Shown: positions 44,344 through 52,688 of the stretch, piece by piece
Layout: each line of letters begins with the position of its first letter
Numbering within the stretch: position 1 is the first letter of the stretch
Assembly (NCBI RefSeq): GCF_000255555.1
Contig: NZ_AGRW01000055.1
Span: forward strand, 62,001 to 126,000
Direction of reading: 5' to 3'
Source: Treponema saccharophilum DSM 2985
GTDB taxonomy: Bacteria; Spirochaetota; Spirochaetia; Treponematales; Treponemataceae
DNA length: 64,000 nucleotides
Made by a program: the position numbers and the translations under genes
The notes under the pieces: model-generated
Seen by the model: the letters and a program-made list of their open reading frames with translations, nothing else
What the model was told of the DNA's origin: nothing
The model's database searches: none

Positions 44344-45345
44344 ATGGCGAACATAGCGATTTTTTTTGATGCGGAGAACATTTCCGCGGCACATGTAACA
44401 TCAATCCTTTCCGAGGTCAAGAACCACGGCTCGATTGTCATCCAGCGCGCCTATGCCGACTGGTCAATCGAAAACACGAAACCGTGGAAAAGCCTTCTTT
44501 CCCGCCAGCCGATAACGGCGATTCAGCAGTTCCACAACGGCGAGCAGCAGGCGGTGGACAAAACGATAATAATGGACGCAATTCAGATTGCCTCCGAGCG
44601 GGCCGACATCGACACGTTCTGCATCGTCGCGTCGGACAAAGGATACGCGCCGCTCGCGCTCCGCCTTCGGGAACTCGGGAAGAAAGTACTCGGAATCGGC
44701 GAGGAGAAAAAGGCGAAGGCGGATTCGATTCTCGTGAACGCGTGCAACGATTTCAAGTACATCGAGCGTTTGCGGAACATCGACGACGCGCTTCTGAGCG
44801 AGCTTGCGGAAGTTCCCGCGCACGAGGATTCCGACATGAACAAATTCACGCTTTCGACGCTGCTTTCCCTCGCGTACGATTCGTCGCCGAAAACGGAGGA
44901 AGGTTACGTCTCGCTCACGAACATCGCGAAATCGATAAAGTCGTTCAAGCCGGATTTCAGCTATTCCGATTACGGATACAGGACGTGCAAGCAGCTTCTT
45001 GAGGCGTTCGCCGACGAATACGACATGGAGCACGACGACAAGACGCCGCCGAACTACATGGTCATCAGAAAGGAATCCGCCTCGTCCGATTCGATGCTTG
45101 AGGGCGTCGTTGTCCGGATAATCGGGAATTACGGGTTCATAAAAACGGACGATGGCAAGGATTATTTTTTCTGGAAGGGAAATTTGAGGAAGGAATTCAG
45201 CACGGTGAAAATCAGGAAGGGGATGAAAGTCCGGTTCGAGTCCGTGCGCGAGCCGGATTACGTCGCCGAATCAACGAAGGAACGGAACGGAAAAGCCGAG
45301 AACGTCGAGATTGTTTCCGGCGCGGAAGTGCCCGAATCGGAATGA
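44344..45345 (+). CDS. NYN-domain nuclease-like protein with LOTUS and cold-shock-like domains
   Basis: 333 residues in three parts. Residues 1-140 form a NYN/PIN-like domain with the expected acidic positions (IFFDAENIS; VDKTIIMDAIQIA; IVASDKGYAPLALRL), suggesting RNA cleavage. Residues about 170-240 form an OST-HTH/LOTUS domain (LSTLLSLAYDSSPKTEEGYV..SYSDYGYRTCKQLLE). Residues about 255-325 form a cold-shock/S1-like beta-barrel (GVVVRIIGNYGFIKTDDGKDY). All parts point to RNA binding. No SD closer than GGAAG. Monocistronic. Confidence 0.85.
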   Translation: MANIAIFFDAENISAAHVTSILSEVKNHGSIVIQRAYADWSIENTKPWKSLLSRQPITAIQQFHNGEQQAVDKTIIMDAIQIASERADIDTFCIVASDKGYAPLALRLRELGKKVLGIGEEKKAKADSILVNACNDFKYIERLRNIDDALLSELAEVPAHEDSDMNKFTLSTLLSLAYDSSPKTEEGYVSLTNIAKSIKSFKPDFSYSDYGYRTCKQLLEAFADEYDMEHDDKTPPNYMVIRKESASSDSMLEGVVVRIIGNYGFIKTDDGKDYFFWKGNLRKEFSTVKIRKGMKVRFESVREPDYVAESTKERNGKAENVEIVSGAEVPESE

Positions 45346-45450
45346 GCCGTCATCGTCGCGGGAAAAATTTGCCTGATTTGCGGTTTATATGTACATTTCT
45401 CCGCATGGAGTTCTGCGTTTTTTAGGATTCCCATATTTTTAGGAGGAAAA

Positions 45451-46032
45451 ATGAAAGTCATTCTTTTCAACGGAAGCCGGAACGAGAAGGGCAGCACGTA
45501 CACTGCATTGAGCGTTGTCGCGAAGGAACTTGAGGCGAGCGGAATCGACTCGGAGATTTTCTGGGTCGGAGGGCGTGCCCTTACCGGAGAAATCGACGCG
45601 CTCGTCGATGAGGCTGTCGCAAAAATGAAGGAAGCTGACGGAATGGTTCTCGGCTCGCCAGTCTATTACGCTTCCCCGAGCGGAGAGCTTATCGCTTTCC
45701 TCGACCGTTTCTACTGGAAAGGCGAGGGCGCCGTCCGCTTCAAGCCAGCCGCATCCGTGACAGTTGCCCGCCGCGGCGGAACGACTGCGTGTCTCGATGT
45801 CCTCAACAAATACACGACATATGCGCAGCAGCCCGTCGTCACGTCCCGCTATTGGAACATGATTCACGGCTCGAACGGCGACGACGTGATGAAAGACGAG
45901 GAAGGGCTTCAGATTTTGAGAACGCTCGGCCGCAACATGGCGTGGATTCTGAAAAGCATCGAAGCCGGAAAAAAATCCGGCGTCGCTCAGCCCGAAGCCG
46001 AAAAGAAAATCTTCACCAATTTCATCAGATAG
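45451..46032 (+). CDS. NAD(P)H-dependent FMN-reductase-type flavoprotein
   Basis: 193-residue flavodoxin-fold oxidoreductase. Phosphate-binding loop FNGSRNEKGSTYTAL (residues 6-20), second loop GSPVYYASPSGELIAFLDRFYW (about 71-92) and GGTTACLDVLNKYTTYA, as in the iron-sulfur-flavoprotein/multimeric flavodoxin group, though the cluster cysteines (CXXCXXC near residue 47) are absent. The AGGAGG site is followed by ATG 45451. The substrate is unknown. Confidence 0.85.
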   Translation: MKVILFNGSRNEKGSTYTALSVVAKELEASGIDSEIFWVGGRALTGEIDALVDEAVAKMKEADGMVLGSPVYYASPSGELIAFLDRFYWKGEGAVRFKPAASVTVARRGGTTACLDVLNKYTTYAQQPVVTSRYWNMIHGSNGDDVMKDEEGLQILRTLGRNMAWILKSIEAGKKSGVAQPEAEKKIFTNFIR

Positions 46033-46099
46033 CATTTCGGCAAAAATATGAAATCCTGTTTCCGCATCTTCCGAAACAGATTCCGGTTCAGGATTTCAT

Positions 46100-46285
46100 A
46101 AAAAATCCGTGGAGCCGCGTCCCGTCGCCTGCCTGCTCCGACAAAAGCCGAACTGAGAACGAAAAACACCCCCGGCACCGCCCTCCCGGGCACGGAAGGT
46201 TCGCCGCGCGAACCGGCGCACGCCTGCCCCGACAAATCCAAACTGAGAACGAAAAACACCTCGCAAGCGCGCTTGCCCCGATAAA
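46100..46285. repeat. Two diverged copies of the 5.7 kb repeat family
   Basis: AACTGAGAACGAAAAACACC occurs at 46151 and again at 46241, preceded in each by the CTCCGACAAA or CCCCGACAAA block. This is the same order and orientation as CTCCGA, AAA, AACTGAGAACGAA in the array at 5.7 kb. The spacing is 90 bases and the rest is more diverged. Confidence 0.75.
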
Positions 46286-46337
46286 TCCTCCTTTGTAGAA
46301 TGGGGGCTTGAAATTCATTTTTTAAGGAGAATCGAAA

Positions 46338-47648
46338 ATGATTCTGGAATCAGTTTTCAAGCTGGACTCGCGGAAAACGACCGTGAACCGCGAAATCGTC
46401 GGAGGAATAACGACATTCCTCGCGATGAGCTACATTCTTGCCGTCAATCCGGGCATTCTTTCCGCTGCGGGGCTTTCGTGGGGCGGCGTTTTCACGGCGA
46501 CGGCGCTCAGCTCGTGCGTGGCGACGCTTGTCATGGCTTTTGCCGCGAACCTTCCTGTCGCGCTCGCGCCAGGATTGGGGCTGAACGCGTTCTTCACGTA
46601 CACTGTCGTTTTGGGAATGAAATGCTCTCCGTCATTCGCGCTGACCGCCGTTTTCCTTGAAGGCGCGCTTTTCATCATACTGTCGCTTTTCGGAATCCGC
46701 GAGGCAATCATAAAATCGATTCCCGTCAACTTGAGGAAAGCTGTCGCCGTCGGAATCGGGCTTTTCATAACGCTTATCGGTTTGTCGAACGCCGGAATTA
46801 TCGACGGGGACGCTGCGACTCCGCTTGCGTTCGTTAACCTGAATATGGAGCACGCTTCTGCAATCGTCGCGCTCATCGGGCTTGTCATCACAATCGCGCT
46901 TTATACGCTCAAAGTTCCAGGCTCGATTCTTGTCGGAATCATCATAACGACGATAATCGGAATCCCGTTCGGCGTGACGAAAATTCCGGAAGGCTTCCAT
47001 CCGCTTTCCGCTCCGGAAAAGCCGCTTCTCTTCAGCTTCGAGTGGAAGAGCGTTCTCACGATAAAATTCTTCATCGTGTTCTTCACGTTCCTCTTCACCG
47101 ACCTTTTCGACACAATCGGAACGCTTCTCGGCGTCGCTGAGCAGGCGAACCTCAAGGACAAGGAAGGAAACGTCGTGAACGCGAAGGGCGCGCTGATGGC
47201 TGATGCCGTGGGAACCGTTTTCGGCGCGTGTCTCGGAACATCGACCGTCACGAGTTTCGTCGAAAGCTCATCGGGCGTCGCTGCCGGCGCGCGGACGGGA
47301 TTGGCTTCCGTCGTGACCGCGCTCCTTTTCCTCGTCTCGCTTTTCCTCAGCCCGCTTTTTGCGCTCATTCCGTCCGCTGCGACAGCTCCCGCGCTCATTT
47401 TCGTCGGATTTTTGATGATGAGGAGCGTCATGGGAATCGACTTCAAGGACATTTCCGAGGGAATCCCGTCGTTCATCACGATAATGGCTATGCCGTTCGC
47501 TTATTCGATTTCAAAGGGAATCTCGTTCGGAATCATTTCCTACGTTCTCTGCAAGATTTTTGCGCGCAAAGGAAAGGACATCCCGCTCGTCACATGGGTT
47601 CTCGCCGCGATTTTCCTCTTCGACGTGATTTTTGAGGCGATGAAATAA
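46338..47648 (+). CDS. NCS2/AzgA-type purine permease
   Basis: Inner-membrane proton symporter of 436 residues for adenine/guanine/hypoxanthine-type purines. About 12-14 membrane segments, with the AzgA signatures GGITTFLAMSYILAVNPGIL (24-43), ALAPGLGLNAFFTYTVV, TDLFDTIGTLLGVAEQA and STVTSFVESSSGVAAGARTG. Start ATG 46338 after AAGGAG. Single gene with terminator. The precise base specificity is not evident. Confidence 0.92.
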   Translation: MILESVFKLDSRKTTVNREIVGGITTFLAMSYILAVNPGILSAAGLSWGGVFTATALSSCVATLVMAFAANLPVALAPGLGLNAFFTYTVVLGMKCSPSFALTAVFLEGALFIILSLFGIREAIIKSIPVNLRKAVAVGIGLFITLIGLSNAGIIDGDAATPLAFVNLNMEHASAIVALIGLVITIALYTLKVPGSILVGIIITTIIGIPFGVTKIPEGFHPLSAPEKPLLFSFEWKSVLTIKFFIVFFTFLFTDLFDTIGTLLGVAEQANLKDKEGNVVNAKGALMADAVGTVFGACLGTSTVTSFVESSSGVAAGARTGLASVVTALLFLVSLFLSPLFALIPSAATAPALIFVGFLMMRSVMGIDFKDISEGIPSFITIMAMPFAYSISKGISFGIISYVLCKIFARKGKDIPLVTWVLAAIFLFDVIFEAMK

Positions 47649-47674
47649 AATATCCGCGCTATTTGCACTGCAAG

Positions 47675-47706
47675 TCCGCCTGATAAAAACAGGCGGATTT
47701 TTTTTT
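47675..47706 (+). terminator. Rho-independent terminator after the purine permease
   Basis: TCCGCCTG (47675-47682) pairs with CAGGCGGA (47690-47697) around a 7-base A-rich loop, then nine T. Confidence 0.9.
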
Positions 47707-47804
47707 GCAAAATCGGGAATCAGGGTTTATAATCGCGCGTCGCAGACAGGTTGTGGTCTGCCTGGGAGTTTTTTTATGCAATGATGATTTTTGGAGGAAA
47801 AAGT

Positions 47805-48587
47805 ATGAAATGTCCGTCATGTAGTGCTGAATTTGAGCCGCCAGAAAGCAATCTGCCTGGAGGCGCGCAAAAATGCCCTTCCTGCGGGAAATTCGTTCTC
47901 GATTTGATGAATGTGGACGGCGCTGCTGTTCAGAATTCGGGAAATCTTGTCGGCTTGTATGAAAAATGTGCTTCGCAGGGAAACGCGAGCGCGCAGTACA
48001 ATCTTGCCATGCTGTACAAAAGCGGAACCGATGAAATCGAGCAGGATGAGGAAACGGCAGCGAAGCTGTTTATGGAATCGGCTGAGAAAGGCTTTGCCCC
48101 TGCGCAGTTCTGCGTCGGCTCGATGTACGATGACGGAACGGGAACTGCACAAGATAAAAACAAGGCGCTGAAATGGTACCGAACCGCCGCTGAATCAGGA
48201 TATGAGCGCGCGCAATACAATCTTGCGATTATGTATGACACCGGCGACGGCGTTCAGAAGAATGTTGCGGAAGCGATAAAATGGTTCAGAAAATCTGCGG
48301 AGCAGGGGAACGTTAACGCACAGTACAACATGGCGAATTATTATGATACCGGCGACGGCGTTCCTCAGGACAAGGTTGAGGCGATAAAGTGGTACCGCAT
48401 GGCTGCCGAGCAGGGGTTTGCGCCCGCGCAGAGAAATCTCGGTTGCATGTATCATGATGGGGAAGGCGTGCCCGCTGATATAGAGGAATCGGTGAAGTGG
48501 TTTTTGATGGCGGCTGAGCAGGGCGATTATAATGCCCAGTTCGCGCTTTATAACATGTATCAGGCTGGCGAGATTTCCGACGACTGA
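47805..48587 (+). CDS. Sel1-repeat protein with an N-terminal zinc ribbon
   Basis: 260 residues. The N-terminus holds two CxxC pairs (CPSC at 3-6, CPSC at about 24-27), as in a small zinc ribbon. From about residue 45, at least six Sel1 repeats of 36 residues follow, visible by AQYNLAxMYxxGxGVxxDxxEAIKWYRxAAEQG-type units. Sel1 repeats mediate protein contacts. Start ATG 47805 with GGAGGAAAAAGT upstream. Function unknown. Convergent with the alcohol dehydrogenase. Confidence 0.88.
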   Translation: MKCPSCSAEFEPPESNLPGGAQKCPSCGKFVLDLMNVDGAAVQNSGNLVGLYEKCASQGNASAQYNLAMLYKSGTDEIEQDEETAAKLFMESAEKGFAPAQFCVGSMYDDGTGTAQDKNKALKWYRTAAESGYERAQYNLAIMYDTGDGVQKNVAEAIKWFRKSAEQGNVNAQYNMANYYDTGDGVPQDKVEAIKWYRMAAEQGFAPAQRNLGCMYHDGEGVPADIEESVKWFLMAAEQGDYNAQFALYNMYQAGEISDD

Positions 48588-48615
48588 AAAATCCGGCTGC
48601 CGAAATCGACAAAAA

Positions 48616-48643
48616 AGCCGCCCGAACAAAAATCCGGGCGGCT
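48616..48643 (-). terminator. Terminator between Sel1 gene and alcohol dehydrogenase
   Basis: AGCCGCCCG (plus 48616-48624) pairs with CGGGCGGCT (48635-48643); on the minus strand the stem is followed by six T. Confidence 0.85.
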
Positions 48644-48671
48644 TTCGCTTTCAATGTGGCAATTCAGCTTC

Positions 48672-49898
48672 CTAGAAATCGACTTCGGTGTCGTAGTAGC
48701 AGCACTTCAAGAGCTTCTCCATTTCTTCCTGGGTCGGCTGCCTTGGGTTGCTTCCAGTGCAGGCGTCGGCAATCGCGTTCTTGGCGATTTCAGGGAGCCG
48801 CTCAAGGAAGACGTCCTCAGGGACGAAGCCCTTCTTGCACGGATAGCTGTCGGAGCCGTATGTTCCGATTGAGTGCGGAATCTTGAGGTCGTCGTTCATG
48901 CCGCGGAGATATTTGATGAGTGCGGAGATTTTCTCTTTCTCAGTCGAGCCGCCCAAGCCCATGAAGTCGGCGATGACCGCGTATCTTTTCGCGGCTGTCG
49001 GGTCCTTCGCGTTGAAAGCTATGACTTTCGGAAGGTACATCGCGTTCGCGGCTCCGTGGATGATGTGCGCGTGAAGGCCGCCAACGTCCTCGAAAGCCGC
49101 TCCGGTCTTGTGCGCCATCGAGTGGACAATTCCGAGAAGAGCGTTCGAGAACGCCATTCCGGCCAGGCACTGTGCGTCGTGCATCCTGTCGCGCGCGCCC
49201 ATGTCGCCGTTGTAGGATTTCACTAAATCCGCCTGAATCATCTTGATTGAGTGCAGCGCGAGCGGGTCTGTATAGTTGCAGTTCGCTGTTGAGACATAAG
49301 CCTCTATTGCGTGCGTGATTGCGTCCATTCCGGTGTGGGCGACGAGCTTCTGCGGCATCGTCTCGGCGAGTTCCGGGTCAACAATCGCCACGTCCGGCGT
49401 GATTTCAAAGTCGGCGATTGGATATTTGATTCCCTTGTCGTAGTCGGTGATGATTGAGAACGCCGTGACTTCCGTAGCAGTACCGGAAGTTGACGAGACG
49501 GCGCAGAAGTGGGCCTTTTTGCGGAGTTCCGGGATTCCGAAAACCTTGCACATGTCCTCGAAAGTGCTGTCGGGATACTCGTATTTTATCCACATCGCCT
49601 TCGCGGCATCGATTGGTGAGCCGCCTCCGATGGCAACAATCCAGTCAGGCTGGAATTCGAGCATCTTCTTGGCTCCGTTCATCACGGTCGTCACGGACGG
49701 GTCAGGCTCGATTCCGTCGATAATCGAGACTTCCATTCCGGCTTCTTTCAGATATTTCTCGGCCTTGTCGAGGAATCCGAACTTCTTCATCGAGCCGCCG
49801 CCCACGCAGATGACGGCCTTCTTTCCCTTGAGGTTTTTGAGAGCCTCAAGCGCGCCCTTTCCGTGATACAAGTCGCGGGGCAATGTAAATCTTTGCAA
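48672..49898 (-). CDS. Iron-containing alcohol dehydrogenase
   Basis: Group III, NAD(P)H-dependent reduction of aldehydes, 408 residues. The nucleotide-binding GGGSMKKFG and IGGGSPIDAAKAM lie in the N-terminal half. The iron-binding acid and histidines are seen in HTGMDAITHAIEAYVS (Asp and His) and IVHSMAHKTGAAFEDVGGLHAHIIHGAANA. The translation starts at a TTG (49896-49898) preceded by AGGAGG; no nearer ATG fits. A fermentative role (alcohol formation) is likely but the substrate is not evident. Confidence 0.92.
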   Translation of the reverse strand: MQRFTLPRDLYHGKGALEALKNLKGKKAVICVGGGSMKKFGFLDKAEKYLKEAGMEVSIIDGIEPDPSVTTVMNGAKKMLEFQPDWIVAIGGGSPIDAAKAMWIKYEYPDSTFEDMCKVFGIPELRKKAHFCAVSSTSGTATEVTAFSIITDYDKGIKYPIADFEITPDVAIVDPELAETMPQKLVAHTGMDAITHAIEAYVSTANCNYTDPLALHSIKMIQADLVKSYNGDMGARDRMHDAQCLAGMAFSNALLGIVHSMAHKTGAAFEDVGGLHAHIIHGAANAMYLPKVIAFNAKDPTAAKRYAVIADFMGLGGSTEKEKISALIKYLRGMNDDLKIPHSIGTYGSDSYPCKKGFVPEDVFLERLPEIAKNAIADACTGSNPRQPTQEEMEKLLKCCYYDTEVDF

Positions 49899-49936
49899 AA
49901 TAGTACCTCCTTTTTTTAACTATTAAGACAGAGAAT

Positions 49937-49965
49937 AGGATAAGTCCGATTTTTAAATATTGCAA
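49937..49965 (-). promoter_or_regulatory. Promoter of the alcohol dehydrogenase gene
   Basis: Minus strand TTGCAA (49960-49965), 17-base spacer, TATCCT (49937-49942), giving a leader of about 35 bases. Confidence 0.65.
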
Positions 49966-50054
49966 ATTTTTATTTCCGGCAGTTTGTAAAATTCGGTTAT
50001 ATCGAAATCGTAAATACCGCTATAATTCACGTATCAAAAATAAAGGAGTCAAAA

Positions 50055-52163
50055 ATGAACGGACAGGCAAAGCTCCTCGTCAAATTCATGAGCGGGGCGG
50101 ACAACCGCTACATAATCCCCGTCTACCAGCGCAACTACGATTGGACGCAAAAACAGTGCAAGCAGCTTTTCGACGACCTCGTGCAGGTTTCGCAGACGGA
50201 GCGGAAAAGGCACTTTTTCGGGAGCATCGTTTCGACGCCGGCGTCTGGCGGAAGCGGCTCTGATTTTCTCATCATCGACGGGCAGCAGCGGCTTACGACT
50301 GTTTCGATTCTCCTCGTGGCGGTTTCGAATCTTATCTCGGCGGGAAAAGTTGCCTGCTCCGACCCGATGCTCGTGCGCTACATCCGCGAGAATTTCATAG
50401 TTGACGTGTACGCCTCGGACGAGCGGAAGCTTCGGCTCAAGCCGATAAAGGACGACTGCCGCGCGTTCGACAAGCTCGTTGACGGCGACGAGGAGGAATT
50501 CGAGCGCGACTCGCACGTGACGCAGAACTACGACTATTTCTGCACGCGCATCCTGGCCGGCGAAATCACCCCGGAAAAACTCGTTGACGCGATAAAGCGG
50601 CTTGAAATAATCGACATCTTCGTCGAGCAGGACGAGAATCCGCAGCTCATATTCGAGAGCCTGAATTCGACGGGGCTTGATTTGACGGAGGCGGACAAAA
50701 TCCGGAATTTCATGCTGATGGGGCTGGACGCCGAGACGCAGAACGAATACTACGAGAAATACTGGAACAAAATCGAGCGTTTCACCGACTATCATGTGAG
50801 CGATTTCCTGCGCCATTATCTGACGCTCAAGCAGAAGCGCATTCCGAATATAAACGCGGTCTATTTCACGTTCAAGGAATTCGTCCGTAAGCAGGGGCTT
50901 TCGCCTGATTCGTACGGCTCGCTCCTTTCCGAAATGCTGTTCTACGCGCGGATTTACGGAAGAATCTCTTTTGTCGGCGATTTTGAATGGGCAGTCTCGC
51001 GGAAAATAACTGCGACGCTGCGACGCCTTTCGCTTATCGATGTTTCCGTCAGCTATCCGTTCCTGCTCGCGCTTTTCAGCGCAATGGAGAAGGGCGAGAT
51101 TTCCGAAAGCGAGGTGGAAAAGTCGCTCGAATGCGTTGAGTCGTTCGTCTTCCGCAGGATACTGTGCGCGCTTCCGACGAACGCTCTGAACAAGATTTTC
51201 TGCACGCTCGATTCCGATATAAGGCGCCTCAACAAAAACGGCTTCCCGTATTCGTCCGTTCTTGTTTATGTGCTCGAAAGCAAGAGCGGTTCCGCCGATT
51301 TCCCGTCGGACAAGGATTTTGCGCTTGCGATACGCGAGAAGAATGTCTACAAGATGCAGAAAAAGAACAAGCAGTATCTTTTTGACCGCCTGGAAAACAA
51401 GGATTCCGTTGAGCGCGTCAACATCGTGGAGCTGATGGACAGCGACGACGAGAAAAACAGGCTTACGGTTGAGCATGTCATGCCGCAGACGCTTTCCGCC
51501 GACTGGAAGCGCGACTTGGGCGAAAACTGGAAAACGATTTTCGAGACGCGCCTTCATACGCTGCCGAATCTGACTTTGACGGGCTACAATTCAAAACTCA
51601 GCAACGAGCGTTTCTTGAAAAAGAAGGAAATCGAGCACGGATTCCGCGACAGCGGGCTGAACATCAACAAGATTTTCCTGAAGTTCGAAAAATGGACGGA
51701 AGCGGAGATGAACGAGCGCACAAACGCGCTTGTTTCGGAGATGACGGCGCTTTGGCCGTATCCCAAGACCGACTTCGTTCCGCCTGCCGATTCGCTTGAC
51801 GAGGTTACGCTCGAAAGCGCCGACGACCTGACGGGGCGGAAGCTCGTTTCGTTCCAGTACGCCGCCGAGCCGATGCAGAAGACGAGCCAATGGGTGGATA
51901 TGTACACGTCCGTCGCGAAAATGATTTTCTATGAGGATTACGCGCCGATGATTGCGATAGCTTCCAGCAAGAAAATGGCCGAGATTGCGTTCAACAAGGA
52001 CGGCGATTCTTCATGGTTCGGCCTGGGGCAGGGAATTTTCCTTTATAAGGCGAACAGTACCGTTGCAAAACTGCGCGTCCTTGAAAAAATCTTCGACGCA
52101 TACGGCAAAGACAAGTCCGAACTTGTCCTGAGCCTTCAGCCCGAAAAGCCCGCGGAATCGTGA
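50055..52163 (+). CDS. DUF262/DUF1524 (GmrSD-like) nuclease-type protein
   Basis: 702 residues. The N-terminal DUF262 domain has IPVYQRNYDWT (about 23-33), FGSIV and the invariant DGQQRLTT (about 76-83), a ParB-like NTPase-type fold. The C-terminal DUF1524 has the HNH-like LTVEHVMPQ (about 471-480), with an Asn in TLPNLTLTGYNSKLSN. About 130 extra C-terminal residues are of unknown type. Such proteins are mostly modification-dependent (type IV) restriction enzymes or other phage-defence nucleases; a defence role is inferred. TATAAT at 50021 and AAAGGAG drive it. Solitary, with no methylase adjacent. Confidence 0.85.
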   Translation: MNGQAKLLVKFMSGADNRYIIPVYQRNYDWTQKQCKQLFDDLVQVSQTERKRHFFGSIVSTPASGGSGSDFLIIDGQQRLTTVSILLVAVSNLISAGKVACSDPMLVRYIRENFIVDVYASDERKLRLKPIKDDCRAFDKLVDGDEEEFERDSHVTQNYDYFCTRILAGEITPEKLVDAIKRLEIIDIFVEQDENPQLIFESLNSTGLDLTEADKIRNFMLMGLDAETQNEYYEKYWNKIERFTDYHVSDFLRHYLTLKQKRIPNINAVYFTFKEFVRKQGLSPDSYGSLLSEMLFYARIYGRISFVGDFEWAVSRKITATLRRLSLIDVSVSYPFLLALFSAMEKGEISESEVEKSLECVESFVFRRILCALPTNALNKIFCTLDSDIRRLNKNGFPYSSVLVYVLESKSGSADFPSDKDFALAIREKNVYKMQKKNKQYLFDRLENKDSVERVNIVELMDSDDEKNRLTVEHVMPQTLSADWKRDLGENWKTIFETRLHTLPNLTLTGYNSKLSNERFLKKKEIEHGFRDSGLNINKIFLKFEKWTEAEMNERTNALVSEMTALWPYPKTDFVPPADSLDEVTLESADDLTGRKLVSFQYAAEPMQKTSQWVDMYTSVAKMIFYEDYAPMIAIASSKKMAEIAFNKDGDSSWFGLGQGIFLYKANSTVAKLRVLEKIFDAYGKDKSELVLSLQPEKPAES

Positions 52164-52220
52164 ATTAAGAATAAGGCTTTTGAAAAAGCTTTGTCTGAAA
52201 ACGGTTGATTTGGATTTTTT

Positions 52221-52260
52221 CATGCCGAACGGAATTTCCGCGAAATCCGTTCGGCTTGCA
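52221..52260. repeat. Dispersed intergenic palindrome
   Basis: CATGCCGAACGGA (52221-52233) faces TCCGTTCGGC (52246-52255), a variant of the element at 13300-13335. Confidence 0.65.
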
Positions 52261-52348
52261 TATGGTTAGAAGCGGATTTGTTCGCGGCGGGCGGCTCCTT
52301 TTCAAGTGAATTCCGCCGGTGCCGGACAAATCCGCCCGTTTTTATCGG

Positions 52349-52612
52349 TCAAGCCTGTTCCCAGTCGCGCTCGAAATCGGCTTTCTTTTCTATAAAGAAA
52401 TCGCCTTTTGGGCCGCGCACGATGTAGTCGCCCGCATTCGCCGCGGAAATCTTCTCGCGCGACTTCACTTTCAGAACCGGGTCGAGCGCGCCGTCTCCGG
52501 TAACGTCCGCAAAGTCGAACATCGCGAACTGACCCGCAAACGCCTTCACTTCCGCCTGATTTTTTCCGGTCCACTGAACCGCCTCTACGGTTTCCTTCCG
52601 CCTGAATTTCAT
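52349..52612 (-). CDS. Small protein resembling a phage-type domain, unknown
   Basis: 87 residues starting MKFRRKETVEAVQWTGKN and ending in GDYIVRGPKGDFFIEKKADF. This combination (an N-terminal AVQWTG strand and a C-terminal GDYIV-G-x-x-F strand) is common in small proteins of phages and prophages. I chose the ATG at 52610-52612 after AAGGAAGGG. No other phage gene is nearby. Function unknown. Confidence 0.6.
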   Translation of the reverse strand: MKFRRKETVEAVQWTGKNQAEVKAFAGQFAMFDFADVTGDGALDPVLKVKSREKISAANAGDYIVRGPKGDFFIEKKADFERDWEQA

Positions 52613-52688
52613 GTTCCCTTCCTTTTGTTTGCATTTTTTTGGGGAACGGATTCCCGATGACGGAAAAGCGTTCCCCAAAATCGCGCTG

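Noticed and set aside
52640-52677. Terminator formed by GGGGAACG and CGTTCCCC
   Set aside because: On both strands the T-run precedes the stem or is replaced by A, so it does not fit a rho-independent terminator for ettA.
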